Shown: positions 41,198 to 48,893 of the stretch, piece after piece
Layout of the letters: every line of letters begins with the position of its first letter
Position numbering within the stretch: position 1 is the first letter of the stretch
From: Leucobacter edaphi
GTDB lineage: Bacteria > Actinomycetota > Actinomycetes > Actinomycetales > Microbacteriaceae
NCBI RefSeq assembly: GCF_016522535.1
Contig: NZ_JAEHOI010000006.1
Coordinates: forward strand, 62,001 to 126,000
DNA length: 64,000 nt
Direction: 5' to 3'
Notes under the pieces: generated by a model
What the model saw: the letters and a program-made list of their open reading frames with translations, nothing else
Databases searched by the model: none
Told to the model about the DNA's origin: nothing
Translations under genes and position numbers: made by a program

Positions 41198-41219
41198 GGC
41201 CCCGAACGCGGACGGGGCC
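41198..41219 (-). terminator. Terminator after the EutA-like gene
   Basis: GGCCCCG (41198-41204) and CGGGGCC (41213-41219) form a short GC stem directly after the stop on the minus strand. No clear U-tract follows, so it may be partial and allow read-through to ehuB. Confidence 0.5.
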
Positions 41220-41226
41220 GGTCGGC

Positions 41227-41985
41227 TCATCGCCCGAGCGGGACCCATTCGCGCGACGCAAGCGCCTGCCCCTCCCCGACCGGTGCCCGGCCCATCCGCC
41301 CGAGCGCCGCCCACATCGTCGCCTGATTCGCCGTGACGATCGGCTTGCCCAGCTCCTCTTCGAGCGGGGCGATCAACTCGTAGCTCGGCAGGTTCGTGCA
41401 GCTCAGCACGATCGCGTCGGCTTCGGGCCGGTCCACCTCGCGCACGAGCGCCGCGATCCGCGCGCTCGACACCTCCCAGATCGCCCGGTCGAGCCCGAGC
41501 GCCATGTGGACCGCCACCTCAATCCCCCACTCGGCGAGATACCGATCCAGGAGCGCCGAGAGCTCGGGAAGATACGGGGTCGCGACCGCCACGCGACGGG
41601 CCCCGAGCGCGGACAGGGCCTCGATGATGGCCCCCGAGGTCGTGATCGCCTCCTGCGCCCCAGCCCCGGTCATGGTCTCGCGCAGCACGGCCTCGCCGCC
41701 GCGACCGCCCACGAAGCTCGCGGAGGTGCACGCGTACGCGACGACGCGCGCCCGGCCGGCAACCACGCTGCGCACGGCGACGGGGATCGCCGCGCCGTGG
41801 GTGAGCTCGCGCGCGAACTCGATCGTCACCGCGTCGTCGACGTAGGGGGTGCGCGTGATCAGGAGATCAACGTCCTCCGGCAGCCAGCGCCAGAGTTCGC
41901 GGTCGAGCTCCATGTCGAAGGGGACGACCACGCCGAGGGCCGGGCCGCGGAAGCCGCCGCGCCGCGTTTCCACCCGAGCATTCAT
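41227..41985 (-). CDS. EutA-like Asp/Glu-racemase-fold protein
   Basis: 252 residues from ATG 41985. Both catalytic cysteines of the two-base racemase/isomerase family are present: Cys86 in VVAYACTSASF and Cys196 in AIVLSCTNLPSYEL. The active-site tail is VTANQATMWAALGRMG. The ectoine/hydroxyectoine utilisation protein EutA and maleate isomerases belong to this group, and the position directly upstream of the importer fits EutA. The gene is divergent from ridA across a GntR-type operator. The residues preceding ATG 41985 in the same frame cross the operator and are not protein-like, so the longer start is rejected. Exact reaction: racemisation or isomerisation of a pathway acid, unproven. Confidence 0.83.
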   Translation of the reverse strand: MNARVETRRGGFRGPALGVVVPFDMELDRELWRWLPEDVDLLITRTPYVDDAVTIEFARELTHGAAIPVAVRSVVAGRARVVAYACTSASFVGGRGGEAVLRETMTGAGAQEAITTSGAIIEALSALGARRVAVATPYLPELSALLDRYLAEWGIEVAVHMALGLDRAIWEVSSARIAALVREVDRPEADAIVLSCTNLPSYELIAPLEEELGKPIVTANQATMWAALGRMGRAPVGEGQALASREWVPLGR

Positions 41986-42005
41986 TTCCGGCCCCCAGTT
42001 TGTTA

Positions 42006-42019
42006 GATTGTCAACATTC
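42006..42019. promoter_or_regulatory. GntR-type operator between EutA-like and ridA genes
   Basis: GATTGTCAACATTC differs at one position from the complement of the 37299-37312 site. It lies 21 bp from the EutA-like start and 32 bp from the RidA start, so it can control both. Confidence 0.7.
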
Positions 42020-42050
42020 CTACCAACTACTGTGAACCTCGGGAGTGAGA

Positions 42051-42566
42051 ATGTCCAGCCCTGAATTCTTCGACCCCTCCGCGATCGAGCCGCTGCTCCC
42101 GCCACCGCCGCCGCCCGCGGCCAACTACCTTCCCGTGCGCGAGGCGGACGGGCTCCTCTTCGTGGCGGGCCAGACCCCGCACATTGCGGGAGAACTCCCG
42201 ATCCGAGGCCGCGTCGGCGCCGAGGTCAGCCCCGAGGAGGCCAGGCGGCTCGCCCGGGGCGCCGCCCTCAACGCGCTCTCCGCGCTGGGCGCCCACCTCG
42301 GCGGGCTCGAGAAGATCGCCCGAATCGTCACTGTCACCGGCTACGTAGCGGCGACTCCCGAGTTCACCGCGCACCCCGCCGTGATCGACGGCGCGTCGGA
42401 GGTGCTCATCGAGTGCCTCGGGGAGGCCGGACGGCACTCGCGCGCCGCGGTCGGCGTCGCCTCCCTCCCGGACGGGGCGCCGGTCGAGGTGAGTGTCATC
42501 GCGCAGCGGCGCGTGCCGCACTCCGCCGAGGCGACGCCTGGCGCCGCTCGGTCGCTTCAGGCCTGA
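42051..42566 (+). CDS. RidA-family (YjgF/YER057c/UK114) protein
   Basis: 171 residues from ATG 42051 (GGGAG at 42041); GTG 42045 overlaps the ribosome site and is not chosen. The RidA fold features are ADGLLFVAGQTPHIAGE, the strand KIARIVTVTGYVAATPEFTAHPAVIDGAS, and VEVSVIAQRR at the end. RidA proteins hydrolyse reactive imines and enamines released by PLP enzymes, which fits an aminotransferase-based pathway. The position of the canonical RidA arginine is not clear to me, so a non-deaminating subgroup is possible. The stop overlaps the convergent GntR gene by 10 bp. Confidence 0.87.
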   Translation: MSSPEFFDPSAIEPLLPPPPPPAANYLPVREADGLLFVAGQTPHIAGELPIRGRVGAEVSPEEARRLARGAALNALSALGAHLGGLEKIARIVTVTGYVAATPEFTAHPAVIDGASEVLIECLGEAGRHSRAAVGVASLPDGAPVEVSVIAQRRVPHSAEATPGAARSLQA

Positions 42567-43255
42567 GCGGAAACGCCCTCAGGGTCGAGGCGCCTGACGA
42601 TCGTCTCGACCGCGCGATCCATGTGCTCCGCGAGCAGCCTGTGCAGATTCGGCACATTCTTCTCCCTGATCGCCTCGGCGATCTCGCGGTGCTCCTCGAT
42701 GCGGTCGGAGAGCGGGTAGTCCCGCTCGTCGAGCACCGCGCTGCTCATGCGGCTCTCGGTCGCGAGCGTGGCGTGCATTCTGCTCAGGCGGGTGCTTTTC
42801 GCGGCTCGCACCATGCACTCGTGGAACTCGATGTCGAGGCTCAGCAGCTCGTAATCGCTCGCCTCGCCGGCGAGCAGTCCCTCCAGCCGGTCGGTGAGCG
42901 CGTCGAGTTGATCGGCGAGCTGCTCCCCCGCCCCCAGGACATCGATCACCTTGAGGCAGGCGGCGCGCTCGACCGCGAGCCGCGCCGTGTAGATATCGAA
43001 CACCTCAGCCGGGCCGAACTCCGCGACGAACACCCCGCGATTGGGGCGGCTGATCAGCAGTCCCTCCTGGGTCAGCCGCTGCATCGCCTCGCGGAGAATC
43101 CCGCGGCTCACCCCGAAGCGTTTCGCCAGTTCGACCTCGAACAGCTGCTGGCCGGGAGCGAAACTGCCGTCAGAGATCATCTCGCGAAGCTTCCGCGCGA
43201 TCAGGGCGGCCGTTGATTCACTCTTGATCGGGGATATTGATACGCCATCCATCAC
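42557..43255 (-). CDS. GntR/FCD-family regulator of the ectoine-type island
   Basis: 232 residues from GTG 43255 (GAGGAG six bases upstream; ATG 43252 is the next codon and equally possible). The winged helix is LIARKLREMISDGSFAPGQQLFEVELAKRFGVSRGILREAMQRLTQEGLLI, and the FCD effector domain (about 85-225) has LDIEFHECMVRAAKST and IEEHREIAEAIREKN, with the Asp/His metal-ligand pattern. It is the natural candidate to read the four related palindromes at 31457, 37299, 41088 and 42006. Canonical ectoine loci use EnuR, a MocR-type GntR with an aminotransferase domain; this one is a different branch. Confidence 0.87.
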   Translation of the reverse strand: MMDGVSISPIKSESTAALIARKLREMISDGSFAPGQQLFEVELAKRFGVSRGILREAMQRLTQEGLLISRPNRGVFVAEFGPAEVFDIYTARLAVERAACLKVIDVLGAGEQLADQLDALTDRLEGLLAGEASDYELLSLDIEFHECMVRAAKSTRLSRMHATLATESRMSSAVLDERDYPLSDRIEEHREIAEAIREKNVPNLHRLLAEHMDRAVETIVRRLDPEGVSAQA

Positions 43256-43333
43256 GATCGACTCCTCGGTTCCCAGTGGGGCCTCGCCTCCACCAGTGCC
43301 ATACTACTTTGGCCCCGCCGGTCGCGAAAACGC

Positions 43334-43372
43334 CGAACGGGCGCGGACCCACGAGGGATCCGCGCCCGTTCG
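43334..43372 (-). terminator. Terminator of the rpmB-rpmG-rpsN operon
   Basis: A perfect 14-bp stem, CGAACGGGCGCGGA (43334-43347) and its complement (43359-43372), with an 11-base loop, 18 bp after the rpsN stop on the minus strand. Confidence 0.75.
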
Positions 43373-43389
43373 AGACGCTGAAGCGGTGC

Positions 43390-43695
43390 TTACCAGCTCG
43401 ACTTGGTGATGCCGGGCAGCTCGCCGCGGTGCGCCATGTCGCGGAAGCGAACACGCGAAACGCCGTACTTCGTCAGCACGCCACGGGGACGGCCGTCGAT
43501 GACGTCGCGGCTGCGCACGCGCACCGGCGAGGCGTTGCGGGGCAGCTTCTGGAGGCCGACGCGTGCGGCCTCGCGGCTCTCGTCGGTCCCGTTCGGGTCC
43601 ACGAGGGCCTTCTTGAGCTCCGCGCGGCGCTCTGCGTAGCGCTCGACGATCGCCTGGCGCTGCTTGTTCTTCGCAATCATGCTCTTCTTCGCCAT
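43390..43695 (-). CDS. rpsN: 30S ribosomal protein S14, zinc-independent form
   Basis: 101 residues beginning [29 protein letters not shown], the long S14 type, ending [20 protein letters not shown]. It lacks the CxxC-CxxC zinc ribbon of the short form. It ends the L28-L33-S14 mini-operon. In bacteria with two S14 genes the cysteine-free type is often induced on zinc limitation; in several Microbacteriaceae it may be the main copy. I found no clear Zur box upstream. Confidence 0.96.
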   Translation of the reverse strand: MAKKSMIAKNKQRQAIVERYAERRAELKKALVDPNGTDESREAARVGLQKLPRNASPVRVRSRDVIDGRPRGVLTKYGVSRVRFRDMAHRGELPGITKSSW

Positions 43696-43697
43696 GA

Positions 43698-43865
43698 TTA
43701 ACGCTCCTCTCGGAACTCGACGTGCTTGCGGACCACCGGGTCGTACTTCTTGAGCACGAGACGATCGGGGGTGTTCCGACGGTTCTTGCGGGTCACGTAG
43801 GTGAACCCGGTGCCCGCGGTCGAGCGGAGCTTGATGATCGGACGTACGTCCTTGTCCTTAGCCAC
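43698..43865 (-). CDS. rpmG: 50S ribosomal protein L33, cysteine-free form
   Basis: 55 residues from GTG 43865: [20 protein letters not shown], then [21 protein letters not shown] and HVEFREER. It has no cysteines, so it is the zinc-independent type. The start codon shares one base with the rpmB stop, and rpsN begins 2 bp after its stop; the three are translationally coupled. Confidence 0.95.
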   Translation of the reverse strand: MAKDKDVRPIIKLRSTAGTGFTYVTRKNRRNTPDRLVLKKYDPVVRKHVEFREER

Positions 43866-44101
43866 TAGAACTTCACCCCACGCTTCTGCAGGTCAGCGAC
43901 CACGGCCTCGATGCCACGGGCATCGATGACCTTGATGCCCTTGACCGAGAGGGTCAGGGTCACCTTGCGGCCGAGCGACGGCACGAAATAGGTCTTCTTC
44001 TGGATGTTCGGATCGAACCGACGCTTGGTGCGACGGTGCGAGTGCGAAATGTTGTGACCGAAGCCGGGAACGGCGCCGGTCACCTGGCACACTGCTGCCA
44101 T
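43865..44101 (-). CDS. rpmB: 50S ribosomal protein L28
   Basis: 78 residues from ATG 44101, [20 protein letters not shown], through [20 protein letters not shown] to the end LQKRGVKF. In-frame codons upstream (to 44143) are not part of L28. Only one cysteine remains, so no zinc ribbon. It is the first gene of the ribosomal mini-operon. Confidence 0.96.
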   Translation of the reverse strand: MAAVCQVTGAVPGFGHNISHSHRRTKRRFDPNIQKKTYFVPSLGRKVTLTLSVKGIKVIDARGIEAVVADLQKRGVKF

Positions 44102-44312
44102 GGTTTTTCCTCTCATACCGTGAGACCGGACGGCCTCACCCAAGATTTCTTGTCTGCACGGGATCGCTCACCGCCCGGCCGAAACCGGGCGACGGGACGC
44201 ACCCCACGCGGCGCGTGCACTGGGACGGTGCACAGCCAAAGAGCAAGCTTAGGCGAGACCGGCTCATCTGGCAAGCCGGGTGTGTCGGCTCGCCGCCGCT
44301 CCTGCCGCCCGC

Positions 44313-45956
44313 TCAGGCCTGCGGTCGCGGTTCGCGCACCTCGGGATCGGCCTTCACGTGCACGATCGTCACGCCCGGCGTGGCGAACGCCTCGGCGACG
44401 ACCTCGCGCGCGTCCTGCGTGCCGTCGAGCGTGAAGCCCGTGCCGCCGAACGCGTCGGCGTACTTCGCGAAGTCGGGGTTCGTGAGGCGGGTACCGCTGA
44501 TCCGGCCTGGGTAGTCCCGCTCCTGGTGCACGCGGATCGTGCCGTAGATCCCGTTGTCGAAGACGAAGATCGTGAGGTTCGCGCCCTCGGCGACGGCGGT
44601 CGCGACCTCCTGGCCGTTCATCATGAAGCAGCCGTCTCCCGCGAAGGAGATCACCTGGCGATCCGGATGCGACATCGCGGCGCCGACCGCGGCGGGGATC
44701 CCGAGCCCCATCGCGCCGTTCTTCGGCGCGACGAGCGAGGGGTACGCGCGCGACGGCAGGTAGCGCTGCGGCCAGATCGCGTAGTTGCCCGCGCCGAAGG
44801 TCACGATCGCGTCGTCCTTCTTCAGCTCGCTCACGGCCTCCATGACCCTGCCGAGGTCCGCGTAGCGGCTGCCGTCGGGCGCCGGCGTCGAGTACTTCTC
44901 GAAGGCGGCGCGCGCCGCGGCGAGCCGCGCGGACTTCGCCTCGGCGGGGGCACCGCCCGCGGCGACGGCGCGCTCCGCGAGCGCGATCGTGAAGACGCTC
45001 GGATCGACCGTGAAGCTCACGTCGACGCGGCCGTGATGGCCCTGCAGTTCGGGGTCGGGGCTCGCGATGATCGTGAGCGCGTCGCCGCCGATCGTGTAGC
45101 CGTCGCTGAGCACGTCGGCGCGGCCCGTTCCGATGAAGAGCAGCACGTCGCTGTCCGCGATCAGCGCGCTGAGCTCGGGGTCGCGGCCGTAGCCGAGCAT
45201 GCCGACGTAGGCGGGGCTGTCGTTGTCGACGAGGTCGGCCGCGCGGAAGTCGGTCGCGACGGGAACGGCGAGGGCCTCGCCGAGCTCGGCGGCCGCGCGG
45301 GCCGCCTCGGCGCTCCAGACCTCGCCGCCGAGGATGATCGCGGGGGCGGTCGCGCCGCGGAGGCGCGCGATGACGTCGTCGAGATCGGCGGCGGAGGGTA
45401 CCGCCGGGCGCGCGTCCGGGCGATCCTCCGTCGTCGCGGTGACCCGGTGCTTGAGCAGGTCCTCGGGGAGGCCGACGACCACGGGGCCCGGCTTCCCCGA
45501 TTCAGCGATCGCAAACGCATCGCGGACCACCCTGGCCGCCTCCGCCGGGTTGTCGATCGTGAACACGCGCTTCGCGGTGGTCGCGTACCAGCCGCCGAGC
45601 GAGAAGTCCTGGAACGCCTCGCGCTCGCGCTCGCGGCTGTCGACAAGGCCGACGAAGAGCACGATCGGGGTGCCGTCCTGCCACGCGTTGTGCACCGCGA
45701 TCGAGGCGTTCGCCGCACCGGGGCCGCGGGTCACCATCGCAACTCCGGCGCGGCCCGTCAGGCGGCCCTCGGCCATCGCGGCCATGCCGACGCCGCCCTC
45801 CTGGCGGCAGACGACCGTGTGGATCGAGGAGTCGTAGAGGCCGTCGAGCACGTCGAGGTAGCTCTCGCCCGGCACGCAATACACCCGGGAGACGCCCTCG
45901 TTCTCGAGCTGCTTGACGATGAGGTGGCCGGCGCTGATGTCCGAGAACTGCTGCAT
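44313..45956 (-). CDS. Thiamine-diphosphate enzyme, acetolactate-synthase superfamily
   Basis: 547 residues from ATG 45956 (GAAGGAAG upstream). The catalytic ThDP-activating Glu lies in VVCRQEGGVGMAAMAEGRLTG (about residue 53), the middle domain begins at about 190, and the ThDP/Mg motif is ISFAGDGCFMMNGQEVATAV with FVFDNGIYGTI. The length is near that of acetolactate synthase large subunits, but no small regulatory subunit is next to it. The neighbours are an amino-acid-type importer and a divergent P-protein pair, so a catabolic 2-oxoacid decarboxylase or carboligase is more likely than branched-chain synthesis. The substrate is unknown. Confidence 0.83.
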   Translation of the reverse strand: MQQFSDISAGHLIVKQLENEGVSRVYCVPGESYLDVLDGLYDSSIHTVVCRQEGGVGMAAMAEGRLTGRAGVAMVTRGPGAANASIAVHNAWQDGTPIVLFVGLVDSREREREAFQDFSLGGWYATTAKRVFTIDNPAEAARVVRDAFAIAESGKPGPVVVGLPEDLLKHRVTATTEDRPDARPAVPSAADLDDVIARLRGATAPAIILGGEVWSAEAARAAAELGEALAVPVATDFRAADLVDNDSPAYVGMLGYGRDPELSALIADSDVLLFIGTGRADVLSDGYTIGGDALTIIASPDPELQGHHGRVDVSFTVDPSVFTIALAERAVAAGGAPAEAKSARLAAARAAFEKYSTPAPDGSRYADLGRVMEAVSELKKDDAIVTFGAGNYAIWPQRYLPSRAYPSLVAPKNGAMGLGIPAAVGAAMSHPDRQVISFAGDGCFMMNGQEVATAVAEGANLTIFVFDNGIYGTIRVHQERDYPGRISGTRLTNPDFAKYADAFGGTGFTLDGTQDAREVVAEAFATPGVTIVHVKADPEVREPRPQA

Positions 45957-46071
45957 GTGCTTCCTTCGCTGGGGGACCGCGTGGTCCGGGGGTGTGGCGG
46001 GCCGCAGGCCCTGCTGGGATGGCAGCGGGCCCGGCCGGAGCCGGACCCGCGCTGGGGTGATCTCGGTGCGG

Positions 46072-46854
46072 TCAGCCGTCCGAGGACAGGAATCGGCGGG
46101 CGCGCGGATCGCTCGGATTGTCCATCCACTCCGGGCTGCCCTGCTCCACGATCCGACCCTCGGACATGAAGATCACGTAGTCGGAGATGTTGCGCGCGAA
46201 CTCGACCTCGTGGGTCACGATCACCATCGTCATGCCCTCGTCGGCGAGCTCCTCCATGACCTTCAGCACCTCGAGCGTCGACTCGGGGTCGAGCGACGAG
46301 GTCGGCTCGTCGAAGAGCAGCACCTCGGGCTTCAGGGCGAGGGCCCTGGCGATCGCGACGCGCTGCTGCTCGCCGCCCGACATGTCGGGCGGGAACGCCA
46401 TCGCGCGATGGCTGAGACCGACCCGGTCGAGCAGTCGAAGCGCGTTCTTGATCGCCTCGTCCTCCGGCGTCCCGAGCGACAGCTTCTGCGCGATGACCAC
46501 GTTCTCCGCGGCCGTGAGGTGGGGGAAGAGGTTGAAGCGCTGGAACACCATGCCCACCTTCGCCCGCATCCCGGCGAGGTCGACGCCCTGCACGAGGCCG
46601 TCGTTGAAGACCTCCTGACCGAGCAGGTCGAGTGTGCCGGAGCGCGGGGTCTCGAGCAGGTTCAGGCAGCGGATGAACGTGCTCTTGCCGCCGCCGCTCG
46701 CGCCGAGAACGCTGACGATCTCGGAGCGGGCGATCGCGAGGTCGATGCCCTTGAGCACGACGTTGTCGCCGTACGCCTTGACGAGGTTGCGGACCTCGAT
46801 CGCGGGCTCGACGAGCCCGATCGATCCGGTCATCGGGGTTTTCTTTTCAGTCAT
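46072..46854 (-). CDS. Amino-acid-type ABC importer ATP-binding protein
   Basis: 260 residues from ATG 46854, sharing one base with the permease stop. Walker A is GASGGGKST, Q-loop VFQRFNLFPHLTAAENV, signature MSGGEQQRVAIARAL, Walker B VLLFDEPTSSLDPES and VTHEVEFARN. It belongs to the polar amino-acid (GlnQ/HisP) class. With the permease and binding protein it makes a one-permease importer. It is followed after 115 bp by the TPP enzyme, so the imported compound may feed that enzyme. Confidence 0.9.
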   Translation of the reverse strand: MTEKKTPMTGSIGLVEPAIEVRNLVKAYGDNVVLKGIDLAIARSEIVSVLGASGGGKSTFIRCLNLLETPRSGTLDLLGQEVFNDGLVQGVDLAGMRAKVGMVFQRFNLFPHLTAAENVVIAQKLSLGTPEDEAIKNALRLLDRVGLSHRAMAFPPDMSGGEQQRVAIARALALKPEVLLFDEPTSSLDPESTLEVLKVMEELADEGMTMVIVTHEVEFARNISDYVIFMSEGRIVEQGSPEWMDNPSDPRARRFLSSDG

Positions 46855-47615
46855 CACGGCACCCTTCGCATCACGGCGGTCGTCACGTTGTAGGTGTCGG
46901 CGAGCTCCCGACGGATCTTCGACAGGCGGCGCTTCCGGCCGGGGAAGAGCGGATCGCCGCGGTGCACCTTGCGCTCGATCCACAGCAGCAGCTGCGAGAC
47001 CGGGTAGCAGAGCACGAAGTAGATCAGCGCGATCACGATGTACACCTCGAGCGGCGCGAACGTCTTCGCCGCGATGACCTGGCCCTTCGCCATCAGCTCG
47101 CCGGCGGCGATCGTGACGAGGATCGAGGTTCCCTTGAGCAGGTCGACGAGGTAGGCGTTCATGCCCGGCAGCGCGAGCCGGACGGCCTGCGGCGCGATGA
47201 TGTGGAAGAAGATCGCCGAGCCCTTCATGCCGAGCGCCTGGGCGCCCTCCGTCTGGCCGCGGTCGACGCCGTTCATCGCTGCGCGGAAGATCTCCGACAG
47301 GTACGCGCCGTAGAACAGCACGAGCGCGATCGTTCCCGAGGTGAACGCGTCGAGCTTCAGCCCCGACGTTGCGAGGCCGAAGTAGATCACGAACACGATC
47401 ACGAGCAGGGGGATGTTCTTGAAGAACTCGGTGTAGATCGCGGCAATGATGCGCAGTGGCGCGATCCGCGAGCGCCGCATGAGTGCGGCGAGCATGCCGA
47501 GGATCACGGCGCCGACGAATCCGACGACCGTGTATTTCAGCGTGGTGAGCAGGCCGTTGAGGAGCTCGGGGATGAATTCACCCCACGAGACGGTGAAAAA
47601 GGCTGTCTGCAACAT
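46854..47615 (-). CDS. Amino-acid-type ABC importer permease
   Basis: 253 residues, HisMQ-type: LLNGLLTTLKYTVVGFVGAVILGMLAAL at the start, FFKNIPLLVIVFVIYFGLA, and the coupling loop MNGVDRGQTEGAQALGMKGSAIFFHIIAPQAVRLALPG. A basic tail of about 40 residues follows the last helix. It is the only permease gene of this importer, so it presumably homodimerises. A strong stem lies between it and the preceding binding-protein gene. Confidence 0.9.
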   Translation of the reverse strand: MLQTAFFTVSWGEFIPELLNGLLTTLKYTVVGFVGAVILGMLAALMRRSRIAPLRIIAAIYTEFFKNIPLLVIVFVIYFGLATSGLKLDAFTSGTIALVLFYGAYLSEIFRAAMNGVDRGQTEGAQALGMKGSAIFFHIIAPQAVRLALPGMNAYLVDLLKGTSILVTIAAGELMAKGQVIAAKTFAPLEVYIVIALIYFVLCYPVSQLLLWIERKVHRGDPLFPGRKRRLSKIRRELADTYNVTTAVMRRVP

Positions 47616-47636
47616 GTTCAGATGCTCCCGTGTGAG

Positions 47637-47669
47637 GTTGGGCCCGGCGCGGTGCGCGCCGGGCCCAAC
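47637..47669 (-). terminator. Intercistronic stem between binding protein and permease
   Basis: A perfect 15-bp inverted repeat, GTTGGGCCCGGCGCG (47637-47651) and its complement (47655-47669), with a 3-base loop. Lying just after the binding-protein stop, it could act as a partial terminator or 3' stabiliser, giving excess binding protein over permease. Confidence 0.75.
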
Positions 47670-47675
47670 GGTCGA

Positions 47676-48605
47676 TTACTCGCTCTTGAGCTCCGCGGAC
47701 GGCGGGGTCCAGCCGTCCTTGCGGTCGACGCCGATGCGGCGGTCGGTGACCTCCTTGGGAGCGTTCATGTACTCCTTGGGATCGCCTCCGACCTCGGTGA
47801 TGAGCTTCGCCATGGTGCCGTCCTTGTACATGGCGCGGATCTCCTTGGTGAGCGCACCCTCGACGGACTCGTTGCCGGCGTAGAGCGCGGTGATCGCGGG
47901 GAGCAGCGCGGCGAGGCCGGGCTTCTCCTTGACCTGCTCGGGGGTCGGTGCCTCGAGGTAGTTGGTCTGCAGCTTGATGTCGGGGCGCTGCTTCGCCGTG
48001 TAGGTGACGACGAGCGGATCGAGCAGGATCGCGTCGACGCGGCCGCCGGCGAACGCCTCGACGACGTCCTCCATGCGCGGGAACAGCACGGCCTCGGCGC
48101 CGTCGATCTCGGGGATAGCGTCGACGAAGGAGTACCCGGTCACCGTGCCGATCTTCTTGCCCTTGAGGTCGTCGATCGTCTTGAAGTTGTCGCCTTCCTT
48201 GCTGCCGACGACGGGCGGGTTGTAGTACGTGTCGTCGGTGTAGAAGGCGGTCTTCGCGCGCTCCTCGGTCCAGTTGATCGTGCCGATCGCGACGTCGGCG
48301 CGGTGCGTCTGCACGCCCGACAGCATGCCGGCGAAGTCGGTGACGGCGACCTCGACGTCGAGGTCGAGGCGCTTCGCGATCTCGTTGATCATGTCGCCAT
48401 CGAGACCGACGGCCTTGCCGCCCTCCTCGCCCGAGTACGGCATGTACGGGCCGAACGTGACGATGAGCTTGCCGTCCTCGACGGTGTCGACCTTCGCCGC
48501 GCCTGCATCGCCCTTCTTCTCGGTATCTCCGCTGGAGCAGCCCGCGAGCGATGCGGTCACGACCAGGGCCGCCGCAAGTGTTGCGGTGATCAGCTTCTTC
48601 TTCAT
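47676..48605 (-). CDS. Amino-acid-type ABC importer substrate-binding lipoprotein
   Basis: 309 residues from ATG 48605 (AAGGAGG upstream). The signal peptide MKKKLITATLAAALVVTASLAGC puts the lipid on Cys23. The SBP_bac_3 domain follows: GKLIVTFGPYMPYSGEEGGKAVGLDGDMINEIAKRL, FAGMLSGVQTHRADVAIGTINWTEERAK and LKGKKIGTVTGYSFVDAIPE. The YMPYSGEEGGKAVG opening differs from typical glutamine or histidine binders, so the ligand is uncertain. It heads the importer genes, with a palindrome at 48776-48785 upstream. Confidence 0.88.
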   Translation of the reverse strand: MKKKLITATLAAALVVTASLAGCSSGDTEKKGDAGAAKVDTVEDGKLIVTFGPYMPYSGEEGGKAVGLDGDMINEIAKRLDLDVEVAVTDFAGMLSGVQTHRADVAIGTINWTEERAKTAFYTDDTYYNPPVVGSKEGDNFKTIDDLKGKKIGTVTGYSFVDAIPEIDGAEAVLFPRMEDVVEAFAGGRVDAILLDPLVVTYTAKQRPDIKLQTNYLEAPTPEQVKEKPGLAALLPAITALYAGNESVEGALTKEIRAMYKDGTMAKLITEVGGDPKEYMNAPKEVTDRRIGVDRKDGWTPPSAELKSE

Positions 48606-48775
48606 CAATTTCCTCCTTGAAATCGTTGACGCGTGCTGCCCGTGAGCATCGATGCGACACTCGCGGAATCCTTGCCCGGCGTCCGGCCGAACCCTCTGGG
48701 GTACCGAGGCCACCTTCAGTATTCCGAGGGTTGACGCGATCGTGACCCGACGATGCGGACAACCTGCCTTTCCGA

Positions 48776-48785
48776 ACCGTACGGT
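48776..48785. promoter_or_regulatory. Palindrome upstream of the importer operon
   Basis: ACCGTACGGT is a perfect 10-bp palindrome 171 bp before the binding-protein ATG, next to TCTGTACAGG. It is a candidate regulator site in the gap between the MHS permease terminator and the importer. Weak evidence on its own. Confidence 0.35.
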
Positions 48786-48833
48786 CTGTACAGGAGCGCC
48801 GGGAGCCCGGATCGTTCCTGATCAACGCAGAAA

Positions 48834-48878
48834 ACACGGAAGACGGCCTCCCGCGGTTGCGGGGGCCGTCCTCCGTGT
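48834..48878 (-). terminator. Terminator after the MHS permease
   Basis: ACACGGAAGACGGCC (48834-48848) pairs with GGCCGTCCTCCGTGT (48864-48878) apart from one position. It lies 16 bp past the permease stop on the minus strand, so the importer operon needs its own promoter downstream. Confidence 0.75.
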
Positions 48879-48893
48879 GTGTCGCGCGCGGGG

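Noticed and set aside
44102-44312. Possible tRNA or riboswitch upstream of rpmB
   Set aside because: Only a short CGCCCGG/CCGGGCG stem (44172-44191) is visible; no cloverleaf, conserved arm sequences or recognisable leader.
16055-47669. GTTGGGCCCG stems at 16055 and 47637 as copies of one mobile repeat
   Set aside because: Only ten bases are shared, and both are ordinary GC-rich terminator stems after genes with different arms and loops.
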